Assembly: GCA_035288785.1 (NCBI GenBank) | Contig: DATDZF010000055.1 | Coordinates: forward strand, 1-16,867 | Length of the DNA: 16,867 nucleotides | Direction of reading: 5' to 3' | From: JACRGC01 sp035288785 | GTDB taxonomy: Archaea; Micrarchaeota; Micrarchaeia; Norongarragalinales; SBBD01 | Shown: positions 7,600 through 15,301 of the stretch, piece after piece | Layout of the letters: the number at the start of each line of letters is the position of its first letter | How positions within the stretch are numbered: position 1 is the first letter of the stretch | Made by a program: the position numbers and the translations under genes | Notes under the pieces: generated by a model | Databases searched by the model: none | Seen by the model: the letters and a program-made list of their open reading frames with translations, nothing else | What the model was told of the DNA's origin: nothing

Positions 7600-7932
7600 T
7601 CATTCCGCTTCTTCTGCCTGCACGTTCTCTAGCGCCCAGCTAAGGAAGCAAGCCGCAAGGTACCAGTACAGGAGGCTTAGCAGGAGCCCCACGAACGATG
7701 CCGCATTCTGGCATTCCAAGTCCGATTGTCCGCAGAGCTGCGCCAGGCCCAGGAGAGGCCAGGCAAGGATCGTCATCAGCGGCAGGTAGGCCCATTCCGG
7801 GATGTCGATCAAAAGCCCCAGGAACACCACGAATAGCATGAAGAACGCAAGGGAGATCTTTTCCAGCGAAGGCTGCAGGAATTCCAATGAGCCCTTGAAG
7901 AGCTGGAGCAAGTCCGCCATTTTCCCCCTCAT
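7600..7932 (-). CDS. Small three-segment membrane protein coupled to the Era-like GTPase
   Basis: A 110-residue protein with hydrophobic segments at about 26-44, 47-66 and 78-101 and an acidic tail (ENVQAEEAE). A short loop carries C67 and C74 (LCGQSDLEC). Its ATG at 7932 overlaps the GTPase stop as ATGA, so the two are almost certainly on one mRNA and translationally coupled; a second ATG at 7920, after AGGGGG, could also be used. I do not recognise the family. The tight link suggests a membrane partner or anchor for the GTPase, which itself has a basic, amphipathic N-terminus, but nothing in the sequence shows contact. The gene is well supported by overlap and hydrophobic pattern; the function is unknown. 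Confidence 0.75.
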   Translation of the reverse strand: MRGKMADLLQLFKGSLEFLQPSLEKISLAFFMLFVVFLGLLIDIPEWAYLPLMTILAWPLLGLAQLCGQSDLECQNAASFVGLLLSLLYWYLAACFLSWALENVQAEEAE

Positions 7933-8552
7933 TTTGCGTATTTTGCGATTGCCTCGTAGAGCGCATTTATGTTTTCACCCGTAAGCGCAGATACGTATAC
8001 CACATGGTGCTGTGGGAATGCCTCCTTCACCTTCTCCGGCCGTGCCTTCTTGCTGTCCGTCTTGTTTGCGACTACTATGACGGGTATCTTGCGCGCTTCC
8101 AAATTCCCCAAAATTGTGATATTCACCTGCGTAAATGGATCTTCCGTTGAATCCATGATCACCAGCGCGGCATCCACGTTCTCCAGCCACTTGATCGCTT
8201 CGATTATGCCCTTCGTGGCTTCCTTTGCGCGCTGCTGCGCCTCGTCCTTTTTCAATCCATAAGCCGTAAAGTCGCGGTAGTCCACCTTTGTTGCAATCCC
8301 GGGCATGTCGAGCAAATTCATGATCAGTTCGCGGCCATGGGACTTGACAACAACATGCTCCTTCTTGGTCACTTCGCGCGTCTCGTGGGGGATTTCGGAA
8401 ACCTTCCCCACGGGTTCGCCAAGCCAGTCCATGGAAATGCGGTTTGCAAGGCTGGTCTTCCCTGCATTAGGGGCGCCGTAAAACCCGAGCCTAATCACCT
8501 TCCTCCTTCCAAATAGGCCTGAAAGCCACCTTAGGAATCTGCGGAAGGGCAT
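7929..8552 (-). CDS. Era-like GTP-binding protein, archaeal type without KH domain
   Basis: A 207-residue protein that is essentially a single G domain. G1 is GAPNAGKTS (26-34), the G2 threonine is probably T58 in ETREV, G3 is DMPG (82-85), G4 is NKTD (163-166) and G5 is VSAL (187-190). Bacterial Era has a C-terminal KH domain for 16S rRNA; this protein ends right after the G domain, so rRNA binding in the same way is unlikely. Residues 1-18 (FRRFLRWLSGLFGRRK) are basic and amphipathic and could touch the membrane or RNA. It is followed with a 4-nt overlap by a small membrane protein and then by a DUF2073-type gene. ATG 8552 has GAGTGA upstream as a weak ribosome binding site. The G motifs are intact, so it should bind and hydrolyse GTP; the cellular target is unknown. 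Confidence 0.9.
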   Translation of the reverse strand: MPFRRFLRWLSGLFGRRKVIRLGFYGAPNAGKTSLANRISMDWLGEPVGKVSEIPHETREVTKKEHVVVKSHGRELIMNLLDMPGIATKVDYRDFTAYGLKKDEAQQRAKEATKGIIEAIKWLENVDAALVIMDSTEDPFTQVNITILGNLEARKIPVIVVANKTDSKKARPEKVKEAFPQHHVVYVSALTGENINALYEAIAKYAK

Positions 8553-8597
8553 TTGCTTATCTCACTCAAGTAGGTATTTAGCCATTAATCAGCTCGG

Positions 8598-8607
8598 CTT
8601 AAAAAGC
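8598..8607 (-). promoter_or_regulatory. TATA-like box upstream of the GTPase gene
   Basis: The minus strand reads GCTTTTTAAG, centred about 51 nt before ATG 8552, the same distance as for infB, purB and the cupredoxin. A transcript start near 8577 would leave a leader of about 24 nt holding GAGTGA. Confidence 0.4.
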
Positions 8608-8648
8608 TTAACTTAATGCGGGTGTAAAATGCCAGCTGGGATTATTGA

Positions 8649-8677
8649 ATGGGAAAAAGGTTATCTACAGATCCCAT
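8649..8677 (-). terminator. Inverted repeat with internal T-run after infB, candidate transcript end
   Basis: ATGGGA (8649-8654) and TCCCAT (8672-8677) can pair to a 6-bp stem. On the minus strand the loop contains CCTTTTT. It lies about 45 nt after the infB stop and upstream of the GTPase promoter, a fitting place for the 3' end of the infB message. The stem is short and the call is weak. Confidence 0.3.
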
Positions 8678-8720
8678 GAAAACGCGATAATCTCTATATA
8701 TGGCATCCAGCTTAACTGAT

Positions 8721-10493
8721 CTAAAAGGAATAGCTCAAGAATCCCTTAATCTTCTTGATCTCAGTCAAGAGCTCCCTTTCGCCCTCGCTCAGGCTCTGGA
8801 GGTATTTTTTCTCGATCAAGTCTATTTCCTCCTGGCTGATGTCCGTAAAGAGCACGTCCTTGTAGTTTACCTGCCTCCCAAAATACGGCCCATCGACTGC
8901 AATTGCAACCTCCTGCCCCTTCTTTGCCTCATCCACCGCCTCCTTTTCAACCTGGATGCTCCGGATTTCCCCAATGCTCTCGCCCTTCCCATTGATCAGG
9001 CGGTTTTCCTTGCGGATCCTGCCCTCCCTAACTTCCACGCCGAAGATGCAGGGGTTGCTTACCCTAAAGCAGTTGTTTGGGATGAGGTATATTTTTGCCG
9101 GAAGGGTGAGCTTGGAGAACGCCTCCTTCCTCTCGGAACTGAGCTTCTCGTCGCGCCAGCTCTTGTAATTGACGATGAGGTTGTAGATCACCTTCTCCTC
9201 GAAGATTTTCACCCCCTCGACCTTTGAGACCGCCTGCACATCGGTTTCAACCTGGGTGTGGAATGCAAAGCAAACGCCTAAAAGCTGGTCTATCTTCGTG
9301 ACACTTGCGGCCTCCAGGATGTCCCGTTTTGTGACCTTCCCAATTCCCGCGTGCCTTATTGGGATCTTCTCCGCCTCGAAGAGCCTTACGATTGCCTCCA
9401 GGCTTCCGAGTGCGTCCGCCTCGATAATGACGCCATTTTGGCTGCTTTCGATCTTTATCTCCTCGAACTCCTTCCTTAGCGAATCTGCGGTTTCACTCTC
9501 GGTGCGCTCGTCAAATTCATAAAGCGAGGACCCCGCCACCGCGTCCTCCGCATGGTCGCAGGCGATTTTTACCCCGGCAGCCGCGGTTATTTCCTTAACC
9601 TTCTTGTACCTCTCTCCGCTTGCCTTCACCTCCTCGGAATTGTTGGGCTTTAGCAGCCCCTTGATGCGGGTCTTGACCGCCTTCCCATCCTTTGTCAGGA
9701 AGACTATGTGCTCACCCTCCGATAGCGTGCCCTCGTAAAGGATCACGTCCAGCGTCATCCCAAGGCCCCGCACATCCTTCACCTCAAGGATGCTTCCCTT
9801 GCCAAGGGCTTCCTCCTTTTTCGTCAGCTGAGTTTCCAGGAAACGCTGTGCGAGCCCGCCGACGAAAAGGAGCAGTTCGGCGATCCCCTCCGCGGTCTTG
9901 GCGCTGACTGGTATGATTGCAATCTGCTTTGTGAAATCCTCCACCCTATCGAACCTTTCGGCAGAAAAGCCAAATTCGGAAAGCTGCCCCACGAGCTGGT
10001 AGAGCTTTGTGTCCAAAAAATCCTGCACTTCCTTGCGCTGGCCCATAAACGCGTCTGCAAAGCAGGTGCTATGCTGGGGCTTCCAGCCCATCAGCACGTC
10101 TATTTTTGTTGCAGCCACCACGAAGGGAGTTTTATATTCGCGCAATATCTCAATTGCCTCCCTTGTCTGGTTCTGCATCCCCTGGTTGATGTCAACAACT
10201 AGTATTGCGATATCCGCAATGCTCCCGCCCCTTTTCCTAAGGTTCACAAATGCCTCGTGGCCAGGGGTATCTATGAAAAGGAGGCCCGGGAGCTGCAGGT
10301 CCAGCTTCATCTTCTCAAGCACGGTTCCGCAAAGGTCCTTGATTGCGGCAAGGGGAACCTCGGATGCGGACACGTGCTGGGTTATCCCGCCGGATTCCTT
10401 GCTTGCGACAGCGGTTTCCCTGATCGCATCAAGTAGCGTGGTCTTCCCATGGTCCACGTGGCCAAGCACGCATACGATTGGTTGGCGCAGCAT
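8721..10493 (-). CDS. infB: Translation initiation factor aIF5B (archaeal IF2 homologue)
   Basis: A GTPase that promotes joining of the ribosomal subunits with initiator tRNA. ATG 10493 gives 590 residues, a normal length for an intein-free aIF5B; the longer TTG start at 10514 has no support. G1 is GHVDHGKT (11-18), G2 GGITQHV (35-41), G3 DTPGHEAF (75-82) and G5 SAKTAEG (197-203). G4 reads TKID (129-132) where the family normally has NKID. Downstream come the beta-barrel domain II (GSILEVKDVRGLGMTLDVIL), the IF2 domain 3 core (VIIEADALGSLEAIVRLF, RHAGIGKVTKRDI), and a C-terminal domain with IFGVEVREGRI and VNYKDVLFTDISQEEIDLI. A TGATC-containing ribosome binding site lies just before the ATG. 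It has its own TATA box, shares a divergent promoter region with the cupredoxin, and the spacer after it suggests a single-gene transcript. Confidence 0.97.
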   Translation of the reverse strand: MLRQPIVCVLGHVDHGKTTLLDAIRETAVASKESGGITQHVSASEVPLAAIKDLCGTVLEKMKLDLQLPGLLFIDTPGHEAFVNLRKRGGSIADIAILVVDINQGMQNQTREAIEILREYKTPFVVAATKIDVLMGWKPQHSTCFADAFMGQRKEVQDFLDTKLYQLVGQLSEFGFSAERFDRVEDFTKQIAIIPVSAKTAEGIAELLLFVGGLAQRFLETQLTKKEEALGKGSILEVKDVRGLGMTLDVILYEGTLSEGEHIVFLTKDGKAVKTRIKGLLKPNNSEEVKASGERYKKVKEITAAAGVKIACDHAEDAVAGSSLYEFDERTESETADSLRKEFEEIKIESSQNGVIIEADALGSLEAIVRLFEAEKIPIRHAGIGKVTKRDILEAASVTKIDQLLGVCFAFHTQVETDVQAVSKVEGVKIFEEKVIYNLIVNYKSWRDEKLSSERKEAFSKLTLPAKIYLIPNNCFRVSNPCIFGVEVREGRIRKENRLINGKGESIGEIRSIQVEKEAVDEAKKGQEVAIAVDGPYFGRQVNYKDVLFTDISQEEIDLIEKKYLQSLSEGERELLTEIKKIKGFLSYSF

Positions 10494-10535
10494 AAGATGA
10501 TCATTTCCTTGCAATTTACCTTATTTTTATGGGCG

Positions 10536-10548
10536 GATATATTATAAT
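10536..10548 (-). promoter_or_regulatory. TATA box of infB
   Basis: The minus strand reads ATTATAATATATC, centred about 49 nt before ATG 10493. It is divergent to the cupredoxin promoter, with about 55-60 nt between the two boxes. A second AT-rich stretch, CATAAAAATAAGG, lies closer to the gene and is an alternative. Confidence 0.5.
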
Positions 10549-10597
10549 GCGTTATTCAGCCGTTTAGGCGCCCCCAGGCCGCTTATTTAAACCAAAA

Positions 10598-10606
10598 CTA
10601 TAAAAG
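10598..10606 (+). promoter_or_regulatory. TATA box of the CuA cupredoxin gene
   Basis: CTATAAAAG is preceded by the purine-rich, BRE-like ACCAAAA, an archetypal archaeal promoter. Its centre is about 51 nt before ATG 10654, giving a leader of about 26 nt with the ribosome binding site GGGGTG at 10642-10647. Confidence 0.65.
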
Positions 10607-10653
10607 TATGCTTGGGTTTAATCCTTGCCTGATTGTAATAAGGGGTGTTTATT

Positions 10654-11085
10654 ATGAGGCTGCTATCGGTCCTTGCTTTGCTAGTGTTTTCCGGCATGCT
10701 CCTATTTGGGTGCACTTCCAGCGGTCCCACTGGAGGCGCAACTGCAACTCCATCAGAAAGCTCGCCTACGCCCCAAGGAACGGCGATTGCAACTGGCGGC
10801 ACTCCCAGCGTGCAGGAATTTCGCATTACCGCGCAAAGCTGGGAATTCACGCCCTCCACCATTACCGTGAAAAAAGGCATTCCAGTAAAGCTCACCATCG
10901 AAAGCATAGACGTCCAGCACGGCTTTGCGCTGCCTGACTTTGGCGTCAGCAAACAGTTAAATCCCGGCGAAAAGACGGTTGTGGAATTCACTCCCGGCAA
11001 GTCCGGCGAATTCAGCTTCTTTTGCAATGTATTCTGCGGCGAAGGCCACCGGGACATGAAGGGCACGCTTGTTGTTACGGACTGA
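10654..11085 (+). CDS. Lipid-anchored CuA-type cupredoxin
   Basis: A 143-residue lipoprotein from ATG 10654, chosen because GGGGTG lies six bases upstream; the in-frame GTG 10645 overlaps that site. A hydrophobic signal ends in the lipobox-like LFGC (Cys20). A Ser/Thr/Pro/Gly-rich tether follows to about residue 52, then a single cupredoxin domain. The copper site has VQHGF (His89) and then CNVFCGEGHRDM (Cys124, Cys128, His132, Met135). The spacing C-x3-C-x3-H-x2-M is that of the binuclear CuA centre of cytochrome oxidase subunit II and nitrous oxide reductase, not of a mononuclear blue copper site. The transmembrane hairpin of subunit II is absent. It should sit outside the membrane and carry electrons or copper. 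No oxidase subunit I, heme or N2O reductase gene is in the window. The CuA assignment is strong; the partner is unknown. Confidence 0.9.
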   Translation: MRLLSVLALLVFSGMLLFGCTSSGPTGGATATPSESSPTPQGTAIATGGTPSVQEFRITAQSWEFTPSTITVKKGIPVKLTIESIDVQHGFALPDFGVSKQLNPGEKTVVEFTPGKSGEFSFFCNVFCGEGHRDMKGTLVVTD

Positions 11086-11100
11086 TATTTAGGTGCTGAA

Positions 11101-11169
11101 CTCCTTTTCCTGATGGTGCCCAAGGAGGCCATTTTTGCACTCGCCGTTTATTTTTTCTCCCTCGAGTGC
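11101..11169 (+). terminator. Hairpins and T-runs after the cupredoxin gene
   Basis: CTCCTT (11101-11106) can pair with AAGGAG (11122-11127), followed by T5 at 11132-11136. A second perfect 7-bp pair, GCACTCG (11137-11143) with CGAGTGC (11163-11169), has T6 in its loop. The T-runs are likely to end the cupredoxin transcript. The whole gap 11086-11303 otherwise holds only the promoter of the next gene; the small frame at 11113-11301 looks like chance. Confidence 0.4.
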
Positions 11170-11253
11170 CATTCCTGGATATTCCGGCTTTTTCGCCTAT
11201 GCCCCACCTTTGTTGATGCCGCCTGCAGCACGTTTACCCTTCCCGCAAATGCA

Positions 11254-11306
11254 GCTTTTTTAAATGGGCGAAGGCAAACTATTCCGTCCTGGTTTTACTA
11301 GAGGTG
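11254..11306 (+). promoter_or_regulatory. TATA box and GAGGTG ribosome binding site for the gene at 11304
   Basis: CTTTTTTAAATG (11255-11266) is a TATA-like box whose expected transcript start is near 11287. GAGGTG at 11301-11306 is a good ribosome binding site, but it overlaps GTG 11304. The real start may therefore be TTG 11310 or GTG 11316, shortening the protein by two or four residues. Confidence 0.45.
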
Positions 11307-13178
11307 GATTTGCCGGTGCTTGCCAAGGAAAAATCCCATATTCCATACGTGCTGTTCCTTTTCCTGTCGTCGGCATTGGTGTCTCTGGGCCTATTCGGGG
11401 ACGGTTACCCAATCAGCATCGACCATCCGACCCGGTTTGCGATCTCGCATTTTATTGGCGAGAATCTGCTCCCCCAGGGCCAGCTGGACGGCCTTAACCC
11501 GGAGTTCCATGCAGGGATGCCCGCATCCACTTTTTACCCGCCTCTTGGATTTGCGCTTCCCGGGCTTTTGAGGGCCCTCCTATTGAACGCAATTGATTGG
11601 GTGCTCGCATACAAGCTTGCGGTCCTCCTCTCATTTTTCCTCATCACCTGCTCGGTATATTTACTTGCAGCCGAGCTGGGGCTAGGAAAGACTTCCGGGC
11701 TTTTTGCCGCATTCTTCTTTTCGCTTTTGGACTATGGATTCCCCGGAAATGCCTGGGAAGCCGGCGGCGCATTCGTGCAGGTCTATACGTGGGGGATGTG
11801 GAACAATTCGCTTGGGATTGCCCTTTCCATATTTTCCATTGTTGCATTCCTGCATTTTTCTGGGAAGAAAAAAATCGTTTACACCTCCCTCCTCCTTGCC
11901 CTTTCAATGCTCGCCAATCCCTGGCCCCCGTTTTGGGGATTCCTGGCAATAGCGGTTCTGGCCGCATTCGAATTTGCAAGGAAGCATGACGGCAAAATCC
12001 TCTGGCAGCTATCACTCATCGCAATCCTGGTTGCCGCCTTTTCAAGCTTTTGGCTACTGCCACTTCTGCAGAATTCGGAATATCATGGCCTTTATAGCGG
12101 TTTGGTGGAGAAGGCCGGGTATGGGGGAAGGGCCTTTTCGGAAATCATGGATGGCCTCCTTTCGGGCAAGGTGATTGGGCAATCGATCCTTTGGCTTTCC
12201 GCTTGCGGGGCAATCTTATCCTTCAGGATAAGGAAATCGGCAGCTGCCTTCCTGCTGGTGATGGCCGTCCTATCCTTCATTTGGATGCTCGACTTGCATC
12301 TCCTTGATGGCATCCCCTTTTTGGACCAGATACAGAACTTCCGGTTCCTTGCATACCTTCGGGTGATCCTTGCTATTCTCGCAGGCGTTGCGGCAGCTTC
12401 GATCCTAAAAATGGCGGCCTTTGCCAAAATCCCCTTCCTTGCACCGGCCGTGCTTGCTGGCGCCCTTCTCCTATCCCTCTCCGCAATCCCTGCAATTGAA
12501 TTGAGCCCGCAATGCCCTGACCTTGCCGATGCGTACAATTGGCTTTCAAGCCAGCCCGGAAATTACCGCATCGCGTATTTCGGCTCGCAATGCAGCTGGC
12601 ATGGATTCGACGCATCGCCGGTATTTGCGGGAAAGCCCTCCCTTGGAACCTCATCTGCCTTTTCATTCTATTCGCGGCCATCCCCGATCACCGGCAGGGA
12701 GCTGGGGATGTGGAACGCGAAGTATGCAGTTGCGGTCAAGGGTTCATCCGAGGATAATCTTCTCCGGAGGGATAATGAATTCATACCCGAGGCCGCCTTT
12801 GGCAACATCGCGATCTACAGCAATAGGGATTATGCCCCATCTTATCTGGAGTCCTCGGATTGCACAATTGACTCCGAACAGGGTGCCGGATCCGAATTTT
12901 CCGCAAAGGTGCAATGCGGTGGGCAAGGAATCGTGGTATTCAAGTTCTCCTATTACCCGAATTGGAAAGCGCAGTCCGATGGCAAGCCTGTTGCAGTTGA
13001 AAGGGAGCTTGGCCCAAACAGGATTTGGGTTTCCCTTCCCGCCGGAGCGCACGACCTTCGTTTTTATTATGAAAGGCCATTAATTGAAAGGCTCCTGTTT
13101 GCAGTTTGCCTAGCGGCTATGGCCGGAGCGTTCATAGCGGCAAAATTCAATTTGATGGAAGGAAAAAAATCCCGCTGA
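11304..13178 (+). CDS. GT-C-like membrane glycosyltransferase, PTPS-related/YfhO-like
   Basis: A protein of about 624 residues with around a dozen hydrophobic segments, a large external C-terminal part and a final membrane segment (about 595-615). The first outer loop has SIDHPTRFAI (Asp40) followed by NPEFHAGMPASTFYPPLGF. This resembles the '6-pyruvoyl-tetrahydropterin synthase related' membrane proteins, which despite the name look like GT-C glycosyltransferases. Near residues 549-585 is the YfhO-like signature: YYPNWKAQSDGKPV, a basic/acidic stretch and LPAGAHDLRFYYERP. Such proteins are thought to transfer sugars from lipid carriers on the outer face; substrate unknown. The start is GTG 11304, or more likely one just downstream of GAGGTG. 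It is followed 172 nt later by a second GT-C-like gene in the same direction. Family-level call is good; the reaction is inferred. Confidence 0.72.
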   Translation: MDLPVLAKEKSHIPYVLFLFLSSALVSLGLFGDGYPISIDHPTRFAISHFIGENLLPQGQLDGLNPEFHAGMPASTFYPPLGFALPGLLRALLLNAIDWVLAYKLAVLLSFFLITCSVYLLAAELGLGKTSGLFAAFFFSLLDYGFPGNAWEAGGAFVQVYTWGMWNNSLGIALSIFSIVAFLHFSGKKKIVYTSLLLALSMLANPWPPFWGFLAIAVLAAFEFARKHDGKILWQLSLIAILVAAFSSFWLLPLLQNSEYHGLYSGLVEKAGYGGRAFSEIMDGLLSGKVIGQSILWLSACGAILSFRIRKSAAAFLLVMAVLSFIWMLDLHLLDGIPFLDQIQNFRFLAYLRVILAILAGVAAASILKMAAFAKIPFLAPAVLAGALLLSLSAIPAIELSPQCPDLADAYNWLSSQPGNYRIAYFGSQCSWHGFDASPVFAGKPSLGTSSAFSFYSRPSPITGRELGMWNAKYAVAVKGSSEDNLLRRDNEFIPEAAFGNIAIYSNRDYAPSYLESSDCTIDSEQGAGSEFSAKVQCGGQGIVVFKFSYYPNWKAQSDGKPVAVERELGPNRIWVSLPAGAHDLRFYYERPLIERLLFAVCLAAMAGAFIAAKFNLMEGKKSR

Positions 13179-13320
13179 CTGCCCGCAGACTCGAAAAAAT
13201 GATGCTTTCCTGTAAAACACCAATAAATGTGATCCTCCGGAAAAATGCCAAAAAAATTGCGGCACGGAATAAAAAAAAGGAATAATAAATTTGAGCCGTT
13301 AGTGACGCCATACTCCCCCG

Positions 13321-13329
13321 AATAATATT
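13321..13329 (+). promoter_or_regulatory. TATA-like box giving a leaderless start at 13351
   Basis: AATAATATT is centred 26 nt before ATG 13351, matching a leaderless archaeal mRNA. There is no ribosome binding site before the ATG. A second AT-rich element, GTTTAAATG, at 13335-13343 is too close to act as the TATA box for this start. Confidence 0.45.
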
Positions 13330-13350
13330 GATTAGTTTAAATGTGGTCGC

Positions 13351-15261
13351 ATGCTCGTTTCCCTGCTTTTCATCATATCCTCTTTTGCTTTCGGCTATTC
13401 CTGCAGCAAGCACATCGATTTTCTTGACGATCCTTGGAAACGGGCCGCGTTCGCAGCCGGTTTTGGCTTCCTTGCATCCACATGGCTCGTATTTGTTGTT
13501 TCATGGGCATTTGGGTCCCTTAGCGCTGCCTCAATCATATTGCCCTGCATAGCCCTTGGCATATCCGCCAAATTCCTCTACCGGCGTTCATCCCCCAAAG
13601 GGAGGATCGATTTCCTGCCGCTTGCCGCGTGCCTGCTCGTGCTTTTTGTGCTTGCATACCTCAACCTTGCACTGCTTCCCCAGCTCAATGCCAAGGGAGC
13701 GATGATTGCCGGGAATTACGTCTGGAGCGATTACCCCTTCCATTTCGGGATAATCAACTCGTTTGTGGAACGGCCATTCTTCCCGCCGCGTTACCCTATC
13801 CTGGTGACGGCCGACCTTTCCTATCCGTTCATGGTTGACTTCCTATCCGCAATTCTCCTGAAAGGCGGCCTTTCCATGTTCGAATCGCTGCTTTTCCCCC
13901 ACCTTATTTTTTACTTTGCAATGATTTCCTTCCTATATTTCCTTGGAAGCTTTGTCGCGAAAAAGAAGCTGGCCGGTTTGCTCCTTGTCGTGCTGTTCAT
14001 TTTCAACGGCAATTTCGGCGCATACTATGCGTTCCAGGATGCATTGCATTCAACTGCCCCCCTGGACGTATTCCTGCATCCCAAGGTATCCTACTCCATC
14101 TACGACCCGCCGGTCCCAAACAAGGCGGATGGCCCGGATAGGATATTTTTCGTGAACCAGATCACCTCGATTTTCATCCCCCAAAGGAGCGCGATAATGG
14201 GCGCTGCCATGAGCGCCATTTTCTACTTGCTGATTTTGTCCTCCCTGAAAAATCCGCGTAAAAAAACCATGCTTCTCGCGGGAATCATTTTGGGCCTCAT
14301 GCCCCTTGTGCACGGGCATTTCTTCCTTGCAGCTGCACTCTTTTGCCCATTCGCATTCGCCTATTCCCTGTTCCATTCGAAAAACAGGCAGGAAACAGTT
14401 AGGGTCTGGATGCATATGATCCTCCCCGCTCTTGTGCTCGCTGCGCCCCAGCTCCTTTACATGAAGCAAAACGTGGGCGATGCCTCCTTCATGCATTTCC
14501 GGTTCGGCTGGATGCAGGAAAAACCCATTTCGTTGCCCGATTTTGCCTGGTTTTGGCTCAGGAACCTTGGGTTAATTGCCCCCCTTGCAATTGCGGGCGC
14601 CTTCCTGATAAAAAAGGAAATCCGGTTCCTCTATATCCCCTTCCTCCTCCTTTTTATTACGGCAAACCTGATACAGCTCGCGCCATGGGATTGGGATACT
14701 ATCAAATTATTCCTTGCGTGGTTCCTTTTCACGTGCCTTTTTGCAGCAGTTGCGCTTGAAAAATTGCTCTCCGATAGGCGCATTGCCATTAAGGCAATTG
14801 GCATCCTTCTCCTAATCCTTTCATGCCTCTCCGGCCTCCTATCGCTGGTTTCGTGGCATGGCGATAGGCCGGGCCTGTACTCCCCCGGCGACCTTAGGGT
14901 TGCGGAGTGGATAAAGGAAAATACACGACCGGAAGCGATCTGGATCACCGGTGATGCGCATGCGCATCCCCTCCCAAGCCTTACCGGAAGGCAGGTATTA
15001 ATGGGCCTGAGGTGGTATTTGTACTCGCACGGACTTGATAAGCTAAAGCATCCGGTTGAGAGGGATGTGCTTGATTTCTACGAGAATCCCGATTGCAGGG
15101 TACCATTGAAGTACGGCGCTAGCTATGTTTTCGTAAGCATGCATGAGGATGGGCTTTTCCGCGCAAACCGGGCGGCATTTGAAAGCAGCCCAAGCTTCCG
15201 GCCGGTTTTCGACGAGCAGGTGGAAGGCCATCGCGTGACTATGTACAAAATAAATTGTTGA
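13351..15261 (+). CDS. Large GT-C-like polytopic membrane protein, putative glycosyltransferase
   Basis: A 636-residue protein with about a dozen hydrophobic segments and a soluble C-terminal part of about 130 residues. The outer loop has YVWSDYPFHFGIINSF with Asp127, the position where GT-C enzymes hold a catalytic or metal-binding acid, followed by PFFPPRYPI. The C-terminal part contains WIKENTRPEAIWITGD, AHAHPLPSLTGRQVLMG and RWYLYSHG. That resembles large uncharacterised membrane proteins in which this soluble region follows a GT-C core. ATG 13351 is supported by a TATA box at the leaderless distance. It is co-directional with the GT-C-like gene ending at 13178 but probably has its own promoter. 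Substrate and donor are unknown; a surface polysaccharide or N-glycan role is inferred from the neighbours. Confidence 0.68.
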   Translation: MLVSLLFIISSFAFGYSCSKHIDFLDDPWKRAAFAAGFGFLASTWLVFVVSWAFGSLSAASIILPCIALGISAKFLYRRSSPKGRIDFLPLAACLLVLFVLAYLNLALLPQLNAKGAMIAGNYVWSDYPFHFGIINSFVERPFFPPRYPILVTADLSYPFMVDFLSAILLKGGLSMFESLLFPHLIFYFAMISFLYFLGSFVAKKKLAGLLLVVLFIFNGNFGAYYAFQDALHSTAPLDVFLHPKVSYSIYDPPVPNKADGPDRIFFVNQITSIFIPQRSAIMGAAMSAIFYLLILSSLKNPRKKTMLLAGIILGLMPLVHGHFFLAAALFCPFAFAYSLFHSKNRQETVRVWMHMILPALVLAAPQLLYMKQNVGDASFMHFRFGWMQEKPISLPDFAWFWLRNLGLIAPLAIAGAFLIKKEIRFLYIPFLLLFITANLIQLAPWDWDTIKLFLAWFLFTCLFAAVALEKLLSDRRIAIKAIGILLLILSCLSGLLSLVSWHGDRPGLYSPGDLRVAEWIKENTRPEAIWITGDAHAHPLPSLTGRQVLMGLRWYLYSHGLDKLKHPVERDVLDFYENPDCRVPLKYGASYVFVSMHEDGLFRANRAAFESSPSFRPVFDEQVEGHRVTMYKINC

Positions 15262-15301
15262 TTAGGATTAGGTGTGTGGGCTTAGAGGATGATGGTTGTT
15301 C

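Noticed and set aside
8700..9227. A 175-codon open frame on the plus strand opposite the 3' end of infB, with a TATA-like CTATATATGG just before its ATG
   Set aside because: The protein mirrors the codon pattern of infB and matches nothing known. The TATA-like string is too close to the ATG for a normal promoter.
11113..11301. A 62-codon open frame between the cupredoxin and the GT-C-like gene
   Set aside because: No ribosome binding site, it overlaps the T-rich terminator region and the promoter of the next gene, and its composition is not protein-like.
13147..13413. An 88-codon minus-strand frame spanning the gap between the two plus-strand GT-C-like genes
   Set aside because: It overlaps both neighbours and the promoter of the second, and has no start signals.
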